Shown: positions 1 to 9,625, counted from the stretch's first letter. The stretch is 64,000 nt of DNA from Luteolibacter sp. (GCA_030696085.1 JAUYNL010000060.1:48229-112228); one strand, 5' to 3'. Notes: generated from the sequence alone by a model not told the origin. Translations and numbers: made by a program.

Positions 1-945
1 GATGGTGACAAGTTCCAGCTTTGGGAATTGGGCGGCGTATTTTTCGGCAATCCCGGGGTTGCGGGGGCGGTAGTAATGCTTGCCGATGAGATCCTGCGCG
101 CTTTCCGTGTAAAGGTAGCCAAGGTATGCGGCGGCGATTTCAGAAGTGCCCTTTTTCGCGGCGTTTTTATCCACAACCGCCACGGAGGGCTCGGCAAGAA
201 TACTCACCGATGGGTAAACGATTTCGGTTTTTCCTGGGAATTCCTTTTCAATCAGATGCGCCTCGTTTTCCCATGAGAGGAGCACGTCACCGATTTCCCG
301 CTGGGCGAAGGTGGTGGTGGAGCCGCGCGCTCCACTATCGAGGACCGGCACGTTCTTGTAGAGTCGCCTGATGAAGTCCCGGACTTTCCCTTCGTCGCCC
401 TGGAATGCCCTGCGTCCCCAGGCCCAGCCGGCGAGGTAGCACCATCTTGGAGCGCCGCCGGTTTTCGGATTGGGAGTGATCACCTGGACGCCTTCATCGA
501 CGAGATCGCCCCAGTCCTTGATCCCCTTGGGATTTCCCTTGCGCACGACAAAGACGATGGTGGACGTATAAGGGCTGCTGTTGTCTGGAAGTTTCGTCTG
601 CCAATCGGCCGGAAGCAGGTCTCGTTCGGCGTGCAGCATATCGATATCCAGGGAAAGCGCGAGTGTCACCACGTCGGCCTCAATTCCATCCAGCACGGAG
701 CGGGCCTGCTTGCCGGAGCCTCCATGCGATTGGTCGATCTTGATCTCCTGGCCGTGCTTGTCCTTCCAGTACTGGATGAATTCCCGATTGAGCTCCGCAT
801 AAAACTCGCGGGTTGGATCATAGGATACATTGAGCAAGGTCACTGCGGAAGCCGCCTTTTCTCCCTGCTGCGTCTTGCGACAGGAAAGCGCGGATAGGAA
901 AATGAGCGCTGCGAGGGAGGCTTGAATCAGGATGTTCTTTTTCAT
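1..945 (-). CDS. sbp: Sulfate ABC transporter substrate-binding protein, 3' end beyond window
   Basis: Periplasmic sulfate/thiosulfate-binding component of a CysTWA-type importer. The first 315 codons are present, starting at ATG 943-945; the reading frame stays open to base 1, so the C-terminus is cut by the window edge. The N-terminus [20 protein letters not shown] followed by SC is a lipoprotein-like signal with the candidate lipid-bearing Cys at residue 22. The family marks SYDPTREFY and HGGSGKQAR near the start of the mature protein identify the sulfate-binding group. It is the third gene of a leftward run after cysK and the porin gene, so the permease and ATPase genes are expected just outside the window. 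Confidence is high for family; the sulfate specificity is inferred from motifs and neighbours. Confidence 0.93.
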   Translation of the reverse strand, partial: MKKNILIQASLAALIFLSALSCRKTQQGEKAASAVTLLNVSYDPTREFYAELNREFIQYWKDKHGQEIKIDQSHGGSGKQARSVLDGIEADVVTLALSLDIDMLHAERDLLPADWQTKLPDNSSPYTSTIVFVVRKGNPKGIKDWGDLVDEGVQVITPNPKTGGAPRWCYLAGWAWGRRAFQGDEGKVRDFIRRLYKNVPVLDSGARGSTTTFAQREIGDVLLSWENEAHLIEKEFPGKTEIVYPSVSILAEPSVAVVDKNAAKKGTSEIAAAYLGYLYTESAQDLIGKHYYRPRNPGIAEKYAAQFPKLELVTI

Positions 946-992
946 GATATTGGGAAATGTGGATCGAATCAGGCCTCCGGGCCGGCACGGCA

Positions 993-2243
993 TCAGAATG
1001 AGAATCTCATGCCTGTCAGGAAGGTGAATCCGTCAAAAGCCACCTCATCACCTGAAATCCGGGCCCACTCGGTTCCGGCGAGGAGTTTGAGTTTGTCTCC
1101 ATAGATGAAGTATTGGATGCCGCCGTAGAGCGCATGATAGGTGTCGCCACGACCGCCGTTGGCCGCCACGCTGCGTTCATGGCGTCCCTGGCCGACAACG
1201 CCAAACGGACCAGCGCTGCTTGCGTAGGAATAGCGGCCAACCAGTTGGAGTTGGTTGGGGAGCAGATCGTAGGTGGGTTGGATGTAAAAGCCGAACACAT
1301 TGCTGTTATCACCGTCTCCACCGGCAGCGTAATAAACCTCCATCACGACTCCGACGGAATCCTGCTTCAATCCAAAGGAAGCGGCGATGATGTCATCGTA
1401 TTTTCCTTGAACCAAATCGCCGGGCTCCCTGTCGCTGTGCAGCCAGTCGAGACGAATATCCGCTTTTTCGAGGCGCATGATATTCTTGAAATCGTATCCC
1501 GCACCAAGGGAGGCTGAGATCCCTCCGTTGAAGTCCCCGAACTCACCTTCGCCGAATGCTCCGGAACCACCGGTGGTGGATGGAGTGTCGTTGGAATAAA
1601 CTCCGGCCCGCCAGGACCATTCATTCCTGGTGCCTTCCATCGTCAGTGCCGTGGCGCGGCTGATGCCGAGCTGATTGAAAATCTGCGAACGCTCGAAGGT
1701 GGGCTGGGCATTGCTGGATTCCAGAAAGTCATACTGGCCGATGAGTGGTTTGGTTTTACCGGCGGTGATGCTGAGCCATGAAGCGGGCTTCCAGCGGAGA
1801 TAGGCATCCACAAGTCCATCATAGATGTCTTCGAATCCGTCATTGCTTTGGAAGTCCGCCCGGACTTCCAGTTTCTTCTCAAATAGCTTGGCGTCGAATC
1901 CGAAGCGGGACCGGCGGTCCTCCCAGTCGCTCTGGCTGCCAGTGGCATCGTCCACATTCCAGTATTGCCCGTGATAACGCCCGCGGAGCTTGAACTCCTG
2001 GAGGAACGGATTCCGTGCATCCTTATGGAGGGTGGCAAGATTCCAGAGTTGCTCGAATGTCTCCGTGCTGATGGATGGAATCCCGGATTGCGGTTCTGCT
2101 CCATTTGCGTGGAAAGTTAAGGATGATGCCATGACGATGATGGACACGCAGAGACTCCCCGGTGCTTTAAGCCGAAGGGCGGTGGCGGGCCGGGGATTCG
2201 GTGATGCTTGCTTGTCGGATTTCCGGCGTGCTTGTGTATTCAT
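993..2243 (-). CDS. OprP/OprO-like outer membrane porin
   Basis: A 416-residue beta-barrel-type protein. It has an unusually long N-region (about 30 residues, rich in Arg, Lys and Pro) before the hydrophobic stretch [12 protein letters not shown] and a likely cleavage after FHANGA. The mature part alternates aromatic and polar residues and ends in the classic outer-membrane C-terminal Phe (TGMRFSF). Segments such as [20 protein letters not shown] and [11 protein letters not shown] resemble the phosphate-selective porin O/P family. Placed between cysK and the sulfate-binding protein gene, it probably brings sulfate or another sulfur anion across the outer membrane; that substrate is inferred only from context. 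A shorter start within the signal region is possible but would destroy the signal peptide. Confidence 0.85.
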   Translation of the reverse strand: MNTQARRKSDKQASPNPRPATALRLKAPGSLCVSIIVMASSLTFHANGAEPQSGIPSISTETFEQLWNLATLHKDARNPFLQEFKLRGRYHGQYWNVDDATGSQSDWEDRRSRFGFDAKLFEKKLEVRADFQSNDGFEDIYDGLVDAYLRWKPASWLSITAGKTKPLIGQYDFLESSNAQPTFERSQIFNQLGISRATALTMEGTRNEWSWRAGVYSNDTPSTTGGSGAFGEGEFGDFNGGISASLGAGYDFKNIMRLEKADIRLDWLHSDREPGDLVQGKYDDIIAASFGLKQDSVGVVMEVYYAAGGDGDNSNVFGFYIQPTYDLLPNQLQLVGRYSYASSAGPFGVVGQGRHERSVAANGGRGDTYHALYGGIQYFIYGDKLKLLAGTEWARISGDEVAFDGFTFLTGMRFSF

Positions 2244-2339
2244 AGACGTTCTGCGTCCGGTGGTCCGGTGCGCTTCCGCGGTTGGTGCTGGGATAGCCGC
2301 CCCCGGAGGGGTAGGCGTGTTGGATTGGATTCTTGGAAA

Positions 2340-3305
2340 TCAGACCGCCGCCTTCGTGCGGGCTTCATCGGCCAAGGCCGTGCTGAGATAGCGTTCGCCG
2401 GTGCTGCAGCCGACCGTGACGATCAACTTGCCCGCATTCTCCGGGCGGGCGGCGACTTGCAGGGCGGCCCAGACATTGGCACCGGTGGAAATGCCGACCA
2501 GCAGACCTTCGGTGTCCGCGAGCCGGCGGGCGGTTTCGATCGCGTTTTCGTTGGAAACAAGAATCACCTCGTCCACAATCGACAGATTGAGATTGTCCGG
2601 CACGAAACCCGCGCCGGTGCCTTGGATCTTGTGCGGTCCCGGGGTCAGCGGCTCATTGCGCAGAGTCTGGGAAATGACGGGAGATGCGGCGGGTTCCACC
2701 GCGATGCTTTTGAAGCCGGGTTTGCGTTCCTTGATCAACTCGCTCACGCCGCTGATGGTGCCGCCCGTGCCGACCGCGGAGACGAACACGTCGATTCCGC
2801 CGTCGGTATCGGCCCAGATTTCCTCGGCCGTGGTCTTGCGGTGAATGGCCGGATTCGCAGGATTGCTGAATTGCCCGGGCGTCCATGCGCCGGGCGTTTC
2901 GTCAAGAAGCTCCTTGGCGCGGCCGATGGCCCCTTTCATGCCGGCGGCGGCAGGAGTGAGCACGAGTTTCGCGCCAAGCAGGGCAAGCAAGGTCCGGCGC
3001 TCAAGGCTCATGCTTTCCGGCATGGTCAGGGTCAACTCATAGCCTTTCGAAGCGGCTACGAAGGCAAGTGCGATGCCCGTATTGCCGGAAGTAGGTTCGA
3101 TGATGTGAGTGCGACCGGGAGAGATCAGCCCTTTGGCCTCCGCGTCTTCGATCATCGCGAGGCCGATCCGATCCTTGACGCTTCCCAGAGGGTTTCTGAA
3201 TTCGCCTTTGAGGGCGATGGTCGCAGGTAGTCCGGTCGTGAGACGGTTGAGCCGGATGAGGGGGGTATGGCCGATGGTTTCCGTGTTGTTTTTGATTTGG
3301 GACAT
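2340..3305 (-). CDS. cysK: Cysteine synthase A (O-acetylserine sulfhydrylase)
   Basis: PLP enzyme that joins O-acetylserine and sulfide to make cysteine in the cytoplasm. Its 321 residues are the usual CysK length. The PLP lysine lies in [11 protein letters not shown] near residue 43, the phosphate-contact loop is [10 protein letters not shown], and the glycine-rich loop is [10 protein letters not shown]. It lies downstream of an Rrf2 regulator and yezD and upstream of sulfate uptake genes, a typical sulfur-assimilation order. A second CysK-like gene is at 10604-11608, so this copy is probably the general assimilatory enzyme. The roughly 190-bp gap to yezD may contain its own promoter, but no clear one was seen. 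Confidence 0.96.
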   Translation of the reverse strand: MSQIKNNTETIGHTPLIRLNRLTTGLPATIALKGEFRNPLGSVKDRIGLAMIEDAEAKGLISPGRTHIIEPTSGNTGIALAFVAASKGYELTLTMPESMSLERRTLLALLGAKLVLTPAAAGMKGAIGRAKELLDETPGAWTPGQFSNPANPAIHRKTTAEEIWADTDGGIDVFVSAVGTGGTISGVSELIKERKPGFKSIAVEPAASPVISQTLRNEPLTPGPHKIQGTGAGFVPDNLNLSIVDEVILVSNENAIETARRLADTEGLLVGISTGANVWAALQVAARPENAGKLIVTVGCSTGERYLSTALADEARTKAAV

Positions 3306-3495
3306 GGTGTCAGTTGAGTGTGTGATATGGTTGCGTGGTGGCGCTGTTGTTGATGATGAAATGTCTGCGCATATTCAGGGTTGAATGCCGGGTTGGGGCC
3401 TGTTGGGACCACGGTCCGCGTCTTTCGATATCTCCCGTGGCCCGGTGGTTTTCTTGAAGTGTGGGATGTGGATACGGTGCCCGCGAGGGGGGATA

Positions 3496-3696
3496 TTACG
3501 ATTTCTTGCCGTTGCCTTCTTCACGAGCGGCCACAAAACGTGTCTTCTCGATACTTTCGATCTGGGTGACGCGACCATCGTGAACGGTGATCTGCACGGA
3601 GCCGAAACGAAGGTTCGACACATTGTTGCGAACGATTTCCAGCCAGTCGGCTTTCGGGCCATCGAGGGCGGGACGTTCAGATGTTTTCGAGTCCAT
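3496..3696 (-). CDS. YezD-like small protein (DUF2292)
   Basis: A 66-residue acidic-to-neutral protein beginning MDSKTSERPALDG. The conserved core DWLEIVRNNVSNLRFGSVQITVHDGRVTQIE is described here by its pieces: DWLEIVRNN, RFGSVQITVHDG and VTQIE match the DUF2292/YezD family, whose genes recur in sulfate assimilation operons. Its biochemical role is unknown. The start at 3696 overlaps the end of the upstream Rrf2 gene by 20 bases, which suggests translational coupling; a longer open frame upstream lacks family similarity and is antisense-like. It lies between the regulator and cysK, in the same direction. Confidence 0.85.
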   Translation of the reverse strand: MDSKTSERPALDGPKADWLEIVRNNVSNLRFGSVQITVHDGRVTQIESIEKTRFVAAREEGNGKKS

Positions 3697-4267
3697 TGGT
3701 TTCTTGATGGGAGTATGAGAGTTGTGAGAGACCCGCGAGGAAACCGTCGGATGGATCGGCCTTGCTTCTTGCCGCATCCTCTGGGAGGGCTGCGCTTGTC
3801 GTATGTGAGAATGGCGGCGCGATCCCATCCCGACGCATTTTGCGGAGGGTGACTTCGACGACTTGCGCGATGCTGTAACGGTCGAGTATGGCGGCGATCG
3901 CATTGCGCACGTCGATCATGAGCATCCGCAGGCCACAATGATTCTCATCGGGACAGGAGCATTGCTGATAGGCGTTTTCGCTGGCGCAGGAGATTGGTGC
4001 AAGCCGCCCGTCCACCAGTCGCACGAGTTCGCCGACGCCGATTGTGTTGGCGGGCCTTGCGAGCGAGTAGCCGCCGAACTTGCCGCGGTGGGTTTCTACG
4101 ATTCCGGCATCGCGAAGTTCTTGAAGAATGCGTTCGATGAATTTCAACGGAAGCCGATTCGCCTCCGCAAGTTCCGCCCCTGAAATGGTGGTGCGTCCGA
4201 CCTCGGCGGCAATGCCAAGATTGATGGTGGCACGGAGGGCGTATTCTGCTTTTTTCGAAAGGTGCAT
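3677..4267 (-). CDS. Rrf2-family transcriptional regulator (sulfur locus, left copy)
   Basis: A 196-residue Rrf2/IscR/CymR-type repressor. The start MHLSKKAEYALRATINLG at 4267 is chosen because it is the family's canonical N-terminus; a longer frame to 4312 has no similarity. The winged helix occupies about residues 1-65 (RGKFGGYSLARP is the wing). A Cys cluster follows (SCAS, then CSCPDENHCGL), which could ligate an Fe-S cluster or sense cysteine precursors. The C-terminal 40 residues are low-complexity. It is divergent from the FAD protein gene at 4672 and heads the yezD-cysK-porin-sbp run, so it likely controls sulfur assimilation. A paralogue with the same Cys pattern lies at 17125-17676. 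Confidence 0.92.
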   Translation of the reverse strand: MHLSKKAEYALRATINLGIAAEVGRTTISGAELAEANRLPLKFIERILQELRDAGIVETHRGKFGGYSLARPANTIGVGELVRLVDGRLAPISCASENAYQQCSCPDENHCGLRMLMIDVRNAIAAILDRYSIAQVVEVTLRKMRRDGIAPPFSHTTSAALPEDAARSKADPSDGFLAGLSQLSYSHQETNGLENI

Positions 4268-4671
4268 TCGGTTAAGTGGATGGAAGTGTAGGAATAAGAA
4301 CGGGGCTGCCAAGCAATATTTGCTGACAGCGACTCATGACTATACACATCAATCTGGGAATAAATGGCTTGTGTCCACAAAAAATTCTGGAATCCAGGCA
4401 ATGCCGGAATTCCGCCAGCGCCGGATTGCATGTTGCTTTGACGATCATACATTGGAATCCAAGCCGGTTTGCAGCCAATGAGATCTATCCGTTGGGGGTG
4501 ATTAGCCCTCTGAGTAGAACATCCATGGTTGCTGTATGCGTCCGTGAAAATAGCACTTTACGGGATTTTGAGCACTGATGAATTTATTCGACTACTTTTA
4601 CTGGACAAAGATAACCATAGTGTTCAGTAGGAGATCGCGCGACGCGAAACCCTGATTCCCAAAAACCACCA
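4268..4671. promoter_or_regulatory. Divergent intergenic region between Rrf2 and FAD protein genes
   Basis: A 404-bp non-coding stretch that must hold the promoters of both divergent genes. It is AT-richer than its surroundings. A motif CTACTTTTACTGGAC at 4592-4606 resembles CTACTGGCTTTATAGGAC at 17768-17785, upstream of the second Rrf2 gene, and may be a regulator site. No convincing -35/-10 pair and no riboswitch-like structure was recognised. Short open frames here have no similarity to anything and are ignored. Confidence 0.45.
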
Positions 4672-6129
4672 ATGACTCATTCCCCACTTGCTATGGAACT
4701 TCAGGAAATTGACAGCGGTTTTGCGGACTCCTCCCGTCCGTTGGCCATTATTGGGGGTGGTTTCAGCGGCACATTGACGGCAATCCATTTGTCACGCCGC
4801 CTGCCCGCCACTCCGGTGATTCTATTTGAAGAGACTGGTGTAGCTGGACCGGGACTGGCCTATCAAGTCGCCAGCGCGTCAGCCCGTTTGAATGTGCCGG
4901 CTGGCAGGATGAGCGCCTTCCAGGATCAGCCGGATCATTTTCTCCAATTCGCACGCCGCTGTTTTGACAAAGCAAGCAACTCCCGGGACTTCCTGCCGCG
5001 CAGTGTTTATGGGGACTATTTGAAGGAGTGCCTCAGTGAGGCGCGGGCCGTCAATCCATCCTTGAGGGTGGATGGCCGCAGGGTGGTGGACATCACGGGG
5101 AGCGATGAAAACGGAAGCGCCCGGTTGTTGCTGGATGACCAAAGCACCTTCGCCGCTGCCCTTGTGGTGCTGGCTACGGGGAATCAGGACTCGGCCTTTG
5201 CATCCTCGGTTTGGGCCTCGCACACGCTTCCCGCAAGGGATCCGAGATCCTTGGATCGGGTGGAACATGGCCAGGATGTGCTCATCATCGGCTCGGGCCT
5301 GACGATGATGGATACGGTGGCGGAGCTCAATCGCCGAGGCAATGTGGGAGCCATCCATGTGGTGTCGCGCAATGCCTTGCTGCCGCAGCCATACGCTCCA
5401 GCCGCCATCCTGTCCGCACCGGATCTCGACTACCTGCCGGATTCCAATCTCCGCCGCAGCGTCCGCATGTTTCGGCGTGCGATCCGGGAACATGAAGCCA
5501 AGGGGGGGGATTGGCGCGACCTCTTTGCCTCGCTGCGTCCATCCACACCCTCCTTATGGCAGGAATTATCCCAGAAGGACCGGGGCCGCTTCCTTCGGTT
5601 CTTCAGTCCGTTTTGGGAAATTCACCGGCACCAGTGCGCGCCTGAAACCCACGCCATTGTGCTGGAGTTGATCAATTCCGGAAAGCTGCGGATTCAGAAG
5701 GGCACGATCGTGAGTGTGGAGCCCGGAGAAAATCACAAGCGACTGGGACTGGCCGCCAGAAGCCACAATGAGGCGACCCGATGGCTGGAGGCAGACCATA
5801 TCTTGGATGCCACTGGACCGGCGCGCGATCTTGAGTCGATCCGTCATCCTTTGATTCGGAATTTGCTCCGCAGGGGATTTCTGAAGCCGGATACACACCG
5901 ACTGGGGGCCGAAACATCGGTGGACTATCGCTCCATCGGCCGGGGCGGCCAGGTATCGAAGTGGCTGTATGTGATCGGCCCCATGCTGCGTCCGCGCTTT
6001 TTTGAGGCAACCGCTGTCGCCGAGCTTCGCCTCCACGCTGCGGCGCTGGCTTCGAAAATCGAGTCCGCTGTCAATGACCGCATGGCGGATGAATCACCAA
6101 ACCAAATCCCCATCCATGCTGAAACCTGA
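4672..6129 (+). CDS. FAD/NAD(P)-binding oxidoreductase (COG4529 type)
   Basis: A 485-residue flavoprotein-like enzyme of unknown substrate. The dinucleotide-binding fingerprint AIIGGGFSGTLTAIHLSRRL starts near residue 25, and a second Rossmann-like motif VLIIGSGLTMMDTVAELNRR is near residue 204, giving a two-domain FAD plus NAD(P) layout. The segment ASARLNVPAGRMSAFQDQPD is characteristic of the FAD-NAD(P)-binding family in COG4529. No signal peptide is seen, so it should be cytoplasmic. ATG 4672 is used; a second Met eight codons in is an alternative. The location between sulfate assimilation genes and the encapsulin operon suggests a redox role in sulfur metabolism, which is inference only. 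Confidence 0.85.
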   Translation: MTHSPLAMELQEIDSGFADSSRPLAIIGGGFSGTLTAIHLSRRLPATPVILFEETGVAGPGLAYQVASASARLNVPAGRMSAFQDQPDHFLQFARRCFDKASNSRDFLPRSVYGDYLKECLSEARAVNPSLRVDGRRVVDITGSDENGSARLLLDDQSTFAAALVVLATGNQDSAFASSVWASHTLPARDPRSLDRVEHGQDVLIIGSGLTMMDTVAELNRRGNVGAIHVVSRNALLPQPYAPAAILSAPDLDYLPDSNLRRSVRMFRRAIREHEAKGGDWRDLFASLRPSTPSLWQELSQKDRGRFLRFFSPFWEIHRHQCAPETHAIVLELINSGKLRIQKGTIVSVEPGENHKRLGLAARSHNEATRWLEADHILDATGPARDLESIRHPLIRNLLRRGFLKPDTHRLGAETSVDYRSIGRGGQVSKWLYVIGPMLRPRFFEATAVAELRLHAAALASKIESAVNDRMADESPNQIPIHAET

Positions 6130-6142
6130 TCGAGACTTCTGA

Positions 6143-6172
6143 TTGACAGCCTCAAGCCCCATCCTCCATTAT
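6143..6172 (+). promoter_or_regulatory. Candidate sigma-70-type promoter for encapsulin operon
   Basis: TTGACA at 6143-6148 is a perfect -35 box. CATTAT at 6167-6172 follows after an 18-base spacer and matches 4 of 6 positions of the -10 consensus. Transcription from here would give a leader of about 210 bases before the encapsulin ATG at 6391. The leader (6173-6390) contains an AAGGAGGT block near 6259 that is not positioned to serve the encapsulin start, and a run of CCATT repeats just before the ATG. Promoter function is inferred from sequence only. Confidence 0.4.
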
Positions 6173-6390
6173 CACCCCCACACCGACGGGTTTTCCTGTC
6201 CGGGCCAGCTCACACGAGCCGCCCTGTCTTTCAAAACAAGACGCGCACCGACCTTTTCCAAGGAGGTGCGAATTCCCGTAAGGGTCACAAGCTCCCTTTT
6301 TTGTTCCGACCCGCGTTCAAGCAGGGAACGAATATTCACACACCAAAGTCCCGACCATCCATTCCATCCATTCCATTCCATTTCAAACAT

Positions 6391-7329
6391 ATGAGTGACA
6401 ACAACGAATCCAAGCATCAACGTCTCAGCCTCAGCGCCGAGACCGCCCGCAATCTTGCCAACGCCACCGTCACCCCGCCGCAGTGGGATGATATCACGCC
6501 ACGCTGGCTCCACATCCTCTTGCCCTGGGTGGATGTCGATGGCGGCGTCTATCGGGTCAACCGGGTGAAACGGAAGGAAAACGGTGTGGCGGTGGATCTC
6601 CTCACCGTGGACGATGGCGAGCCCAAGCTGCCCACCACCTACGTCGATTACGAAAACCATCCGCACGAGTATCATCTCAGCTCGATTCAGACGGTGCTGC
6701 ACACCCACACCCGGGTGACGGATCTCTACTCCAACGCGGTGGACCAGTTACGCGAGCAGGTCCGTCTCACCGTGGAGGCGGTCAAAGAGCGCGAGGAGGA
6801 CGAATTGATCAACCACAAGGAATTCGGCCTGGCCAATGTGGTCGCCGAGTCTCAGACGATCAAAACCCGCAAGGGCGCGCCGACACCGGACGATCTCGAT
6901 GAGCTCATCAAGCTGGTTTGGAAAAAGCCCGCATTTTTCCTCGCCCATCCGCACGCCATCGCAGCCTTCGGTCGTGAAGCCACCCGCCGCGGAGTACCGC
7001 CGCCAACCGTCACGCTGTTCGGCTCGCCCTTCATCACCTGGCGCGGCATCCCACTCATCCCAACCAACAAGCTCGAGATCAACAAAAAGGGCAGGACCAG
7101 CATCCTGCTGCTCCGCGTGGGCGAGAAACAACGGGGCATCGTAGGTCTTCAGAAAGCCGGAGTTACCGGTGAGATCGAACCCGGCCTCTCGGTCCGCTAC
7201 ATGGGAACGAACGAACACTCCATCGCCTCCCACCTGGTCACACGCTACTTCTCGGTCGCCAAGCTCGGTGAGGACGCCATCGCCCGCCTCGATGACGTTT
7301 CGGTCAACCACTACCACGAATATGTCTAA
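6391..7329 (+). CDS. Family 2A encapsulin shell protein (SrpI-like)
   Basis: A 312-residue HK97-fold protein that should self-assemble into an icosahedral nanocompartment. ATG 6391 gives the expected N-terminus; upstream codons in frame are low-complexity repeats. Family 2A signatures are clear: ITPRWLHILLPWVDVDGGVY near residues 35-54, TYVDYENHPHEYHLSSIQT, HTRVTDLYSN, EFGLANVV, APTPDDLDELI, FFLAHPHAIAAFGREATRRG, LFGSPFITWRGIPLIPT and the C-terminal NHYHEYV. There is no inserted cyclic-nucleotide-binding domain, which separates it from family 2B. The stop codon overlaps the ATG of the cysteine desulfurase, the known cargo of this family. The predicted role is a cage for sulfur released from cysteine. 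Confidence in family is very high; function here is by homology. Confidence 0.95.
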   Translation: MSDNNESKHQRLSLSAETARNLANATVTPPQWDDITPRWLHILLPWVDVDGGVYRVNRVKRKENGVAVDLLTVDDGEPKLPTTYVDYENHPHEYHLSSIQTVLHTHTRVTDLYSNAVDQLREQVRLTVEAVKEREEDELINHKEFGLANVVAESQTIKTRKGAPTPDDLDELIKLVWKKPAFFLAHPHAIAAFGREATRRGVPPPTVTLFGSPFITWRGIPLIPTNKLEINKKGRTSILLLRVGEKQRGIVGLQKAGVTGEIEPGLSVRYMGTNEHSIASHLVTRYFSVAKLGEDAIARLDDVSVNHYHEYV

Positions 7330-9133
7330 TCTCCGCCTCGATCCCGGCGTGCTTGTGCATGCCGAACCGGGAACCGGCGATCCTCTTGGCATGGATTTGA
7401 TCTCCCGACTGGCGAATGAAATTTTCTCCAGCCGTCCCAATCAGGAGCCCTCGTTGTCCGATTCGCCGGTTTCTCCTCCTTCCACGGTGGCTGGCATGCC
7501 CGGTCATGCGCCAAGCGCGCCCGTGGTGCCGTCCTCCGCTTCTCCGGCGGCGAACTCCAACCAGATCGATCTATCAGGAGGTTTCCCCTCCAGTCATTCG
7601 CCGGACGCCCCGCCTCCGGTGCATCCGAAGGTCGTGGGTGCGGAACCTGAGAAGGAAGTTCCCGGAGGGAACACTCCCCAGGGCGGCCACATTCCTGGCA
7701 CCAACGAGACCCATGAATTCGGCGAGCCCTACTTCTCATCGAAGACCTTTGGTTCGGGGGCGGGGACGCCCGATGCAAGTAGTCCTTCGGAGTTGGCGGG
7801 GGCCGCATTTCCCGACACCGAACCTCAATTCTATTTCATCAAGGGGGTGGAATCGGTGGAAACCTTCGGCGTTCCCAGGGATATCGGTTTTCCTTCCGCC
7901 AATCCGGTGGCGTCCTCCGCCACTTTCGATGTTGAGGGTGTCCGCAAGGATTTCCCCGCCCTGCATCAACTGGTCAATGGCCGCCCGCTGGTCTGGCTCG
8001 ATAACGCCGCAACCACACACAAGCCGCAAAGCGTGCTCGATGCGACGTCCGGCTTCTATGGCCGCGACAACTCGAACATCCACCGCGCCGCGCATACCCT
8101 GGCCGGCCGATCCACCGAGCTCTTCGAGGCCGGGCGGGAAAAAGTCCGCCAGTTTCTCGGTGCCGGAGACGCCAAGGAAATCGTCTTTGTCAGGGGCACG
8201 ACCGAGGCCATCAATCTGGTCGCCCAGAGTTATGGCAAACAACACATCGGCGCGAACGACGAGATCATCCTCAGCACTCTGGAACACCACGCGAACATCG
8301 TGCCATGGCAGATCCTCGCGGAACAAACCGGCGCGGTGCTCCGCGTGATCCCAGCCAATGACCGCGGCGAACTGATGCTCGAGGAGCTTCCGAAGTTGTT
8401 CACCGCACGAACCAGGATCGTCTCCGTCACCCAGGTTTCAAACGCCTTGGGCACCATCAATCCGGTGGAGGAAATCATCGCCATCGCCCACGGTTACGGA
8501 GTTCCCGTGCTGGTAGATGGTGCGCAATCCACACCACACATGCCAGTCAACGTGCAGGCGATGGACGCGGATTTCTTCGTGTTTTCCGGCCACAAGGTAT
8601 TCGGACCGACCGGAATCGGAGCCCTCTATGGCAAGTCCCATCTGCTGGAGGCCATGCCCCCGTGGCAGGGTGGCGGCCACATGATCCGGGACGTGCGCTT
8701 TGAAAAAACCATCTATAACAGCGCACCTGAAAAATTCGAAGCCGGCACCCCGGACATCGCCGGTGTCGTCGGTCTCGGCGCCGCCATTGATTACCTGTTT
8801 GGCATCGGAATTCCGGCGATCGCGGCATACGAGCACACGCTGCTCGATTACGCGACCGCAGCTCTGGCCTCCGTTCCCGGCATCCGGCCGATCGGCACTG
8901 CACGGCACAAGGCCAGCGTTCTCGGTTTCATCATTCCCGGCATCGATAACGACAGGATCGCCAAGCACCTCGATCAGGATGGCATCGCCGTCCGTGCGGG
9001 GCACCATTGCGCCCTGCCCGCACTCAGGCACTTCGGTGTGGAAAGCACGGTGCGTCCGTCTCTGGCGTTTTACAACACCTACGCGGAAGTTGACGCTCTG
9101 ATCCAATCTCTGCACCGGATCGCGCGGCGTTGA
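7322..9133 (+). CDS. Encapsulin-cargo cysteine desulfurase with disordered N-terminal region
   Basis: A 603-residue, SufS/CsdA-like, PLP-dependent cysteine desulfurase (cysteine to alanine plus enzyme-bound persulfide). Residues about 1-200 are Pro/Ser/Gly-rich and predicted disordered, as in cargo enzymes of family 2A encapsulins, where this part directs loading. Conserved-looking islands are MDLISRLANEIF (24-35), HEFGEPYFSSKTFGSG (131-146) and QFYFIKGVESVETFGVPRDI (169-188). The catalytic domain runs from about 202 to 603: PLP Lys425 in FSGHKVFGPTG, His in LEHHANIVPWQ, and catalytic Cys563 in RAGHHCALPALRHFG. The start overlaps the encapsulin stop by 8 bases, implying coupled translation. 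It is about 200 residues longer than ordinary SufS. Confidence 0.95.
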   Translation: MSNLRLDPGVLVHAEPGTGDPLGMDLISRLANEIFSSRPNQEPSLSDSPVSPPSTVAGMPGHAPSAPVVPSSASPAANSNQIDLSGGFPSSHSPDAPPPVHPKVVGAEPEKEVPGGNTPQGGHIPGTNETHEFGEPYFSSKTFGSGAGTPDASSPSELAGAAFPDTEPQFYFIKGVESVETFGVPRDIGFPSANPVASSATFDVEGVRKDFPALHQLVNGRPLVWLDNAATTHKPQSVLDATSGFYGRDNSNIHRAAHTLAGRSTELFEAGREKVRQFLGAGDAKEIVFVRGTTEAINLVAQSYGKQHIGANDEIILSTLEHHANIVPWQILAEQTGAVLRVIPANDRGELMLEELPKLFTARTRIVSVTQVSNALGTINPVEEIIAIAHGYGVPVLVDGAQSTPHMPVNVQAMDADFFVFSGHKVFGPTGIGALYGKSHLLEAMPPWQGGGHMIRDVRFEKTIYNSAPEKFEAGTPDIAGVVGLGAAIDYLFGIGIPAIAAYEHTLLDYATAALASVPGIRPIGTARHKASVLGFIIPGIDNDRIAKHLDQDGIAVRAGHHCALPALRHFGVESTVRPSLAFYNTYAEVDALIQSLHRIARR

Positions 9134-9147
9134 TCCACCTATCCGCC

Positions 9148-9618
9148 ATGATTGGACTCCAGATTCCCGGCTTCGGAGACATCGATCTCAAGCACCTTGT
9201 GCTTGATTATAACGGCACCCTCGCGCTGGATGGAACCCTCATGTTAGGTGCTGGCGAAGCACTCCGGCTGCTTGCCGGAAAAATGGAAATCCATGTCATC
9301 ACCGCCGATACCTTCGCCCTTGCCCGGAAACACCTTTCCGGCCTGCCCCTCAGTCTGACGATCCTTCCGGAAACATCCCAGGCCGAAGCCAAACTCGAAT
9401 ACATCCGCCAGCTCGGAGCCCAATCCGTGGTCGCGATCGGCAACGGTCGCAACGACCGTGAAATGCTCCGGGCCGCTGCCATCGGCATATTCCTGTTCCA
9501 GAAGGAAGGTGGCTCGGTGGATGCTCTCAAAAGTGCCGACATCATTTCCGTGAATCTCCTCGATGCGCTCGGGCTGCTCAGCCATCCGCAGCGCCTCGTC
9601 GCCACCCTCAGATCCTGA
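9148..9618 (+). CDS. Small HAD-superfamily protein (soluble P-type ATPase-like)
   Basis: A 156-residue single-domain HAD protein resembling the phosphorylation domain of P-type ATPases (COG4087). Motif I is LVLDYNGTLALDG, where the usual second Asp of DxD is Asn as in P-type ATPases (DKTGT-like); motif II is ITADT; the C-terminal acidic motif is AIGNGRNDREML. There are no membrane segments. An in-frame TTG at 9130 exists, but ATG 9148 avoids overlap with the desulfurase stop and begins a plausible fold. It sits between the encapsulin cargo and the serine acetyltransferase in one operon (gaps of 14 and 7 bases), so it may act on a phosphorylated metabolite in this pathway. The substrate is unknown. 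Confidence 0.85.
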   Translation: MIGLQIPGFGDIDLKHLVLDYNGTLALDGTLMLGAGEALRLLAGKMEIHVITADTFALARKHLSGLPLSLTILPETSQAEAKLEYIRQLGAQSVVAIGNGRNDREMLRAAAIGIFLFQKEGGSVDALKSADIISVNLLDALGLLSHPQRLVATLRS

Positions 9619-9625
9619 TCGTTCC

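Noticed and set aside
2208..3230. 340-codon rightward open frame
   Set aside because: Antisense to cysK, whose catalytic motifs are intact.
4268..4671. SAM or other sulfur riboswitch in the divergent region
   Set aside because: No conserved core helices or kink-turn-like motifs could be recognised; a covariance-model search would be needed.
6143..6394. 83-codon open frame ahead of the encapsulin gene
   Set aside because: It overlaps the encapsulin start, is low-complexity (Pro/His/Phe repeats near the end) and has no similarity; it is treated as leader.
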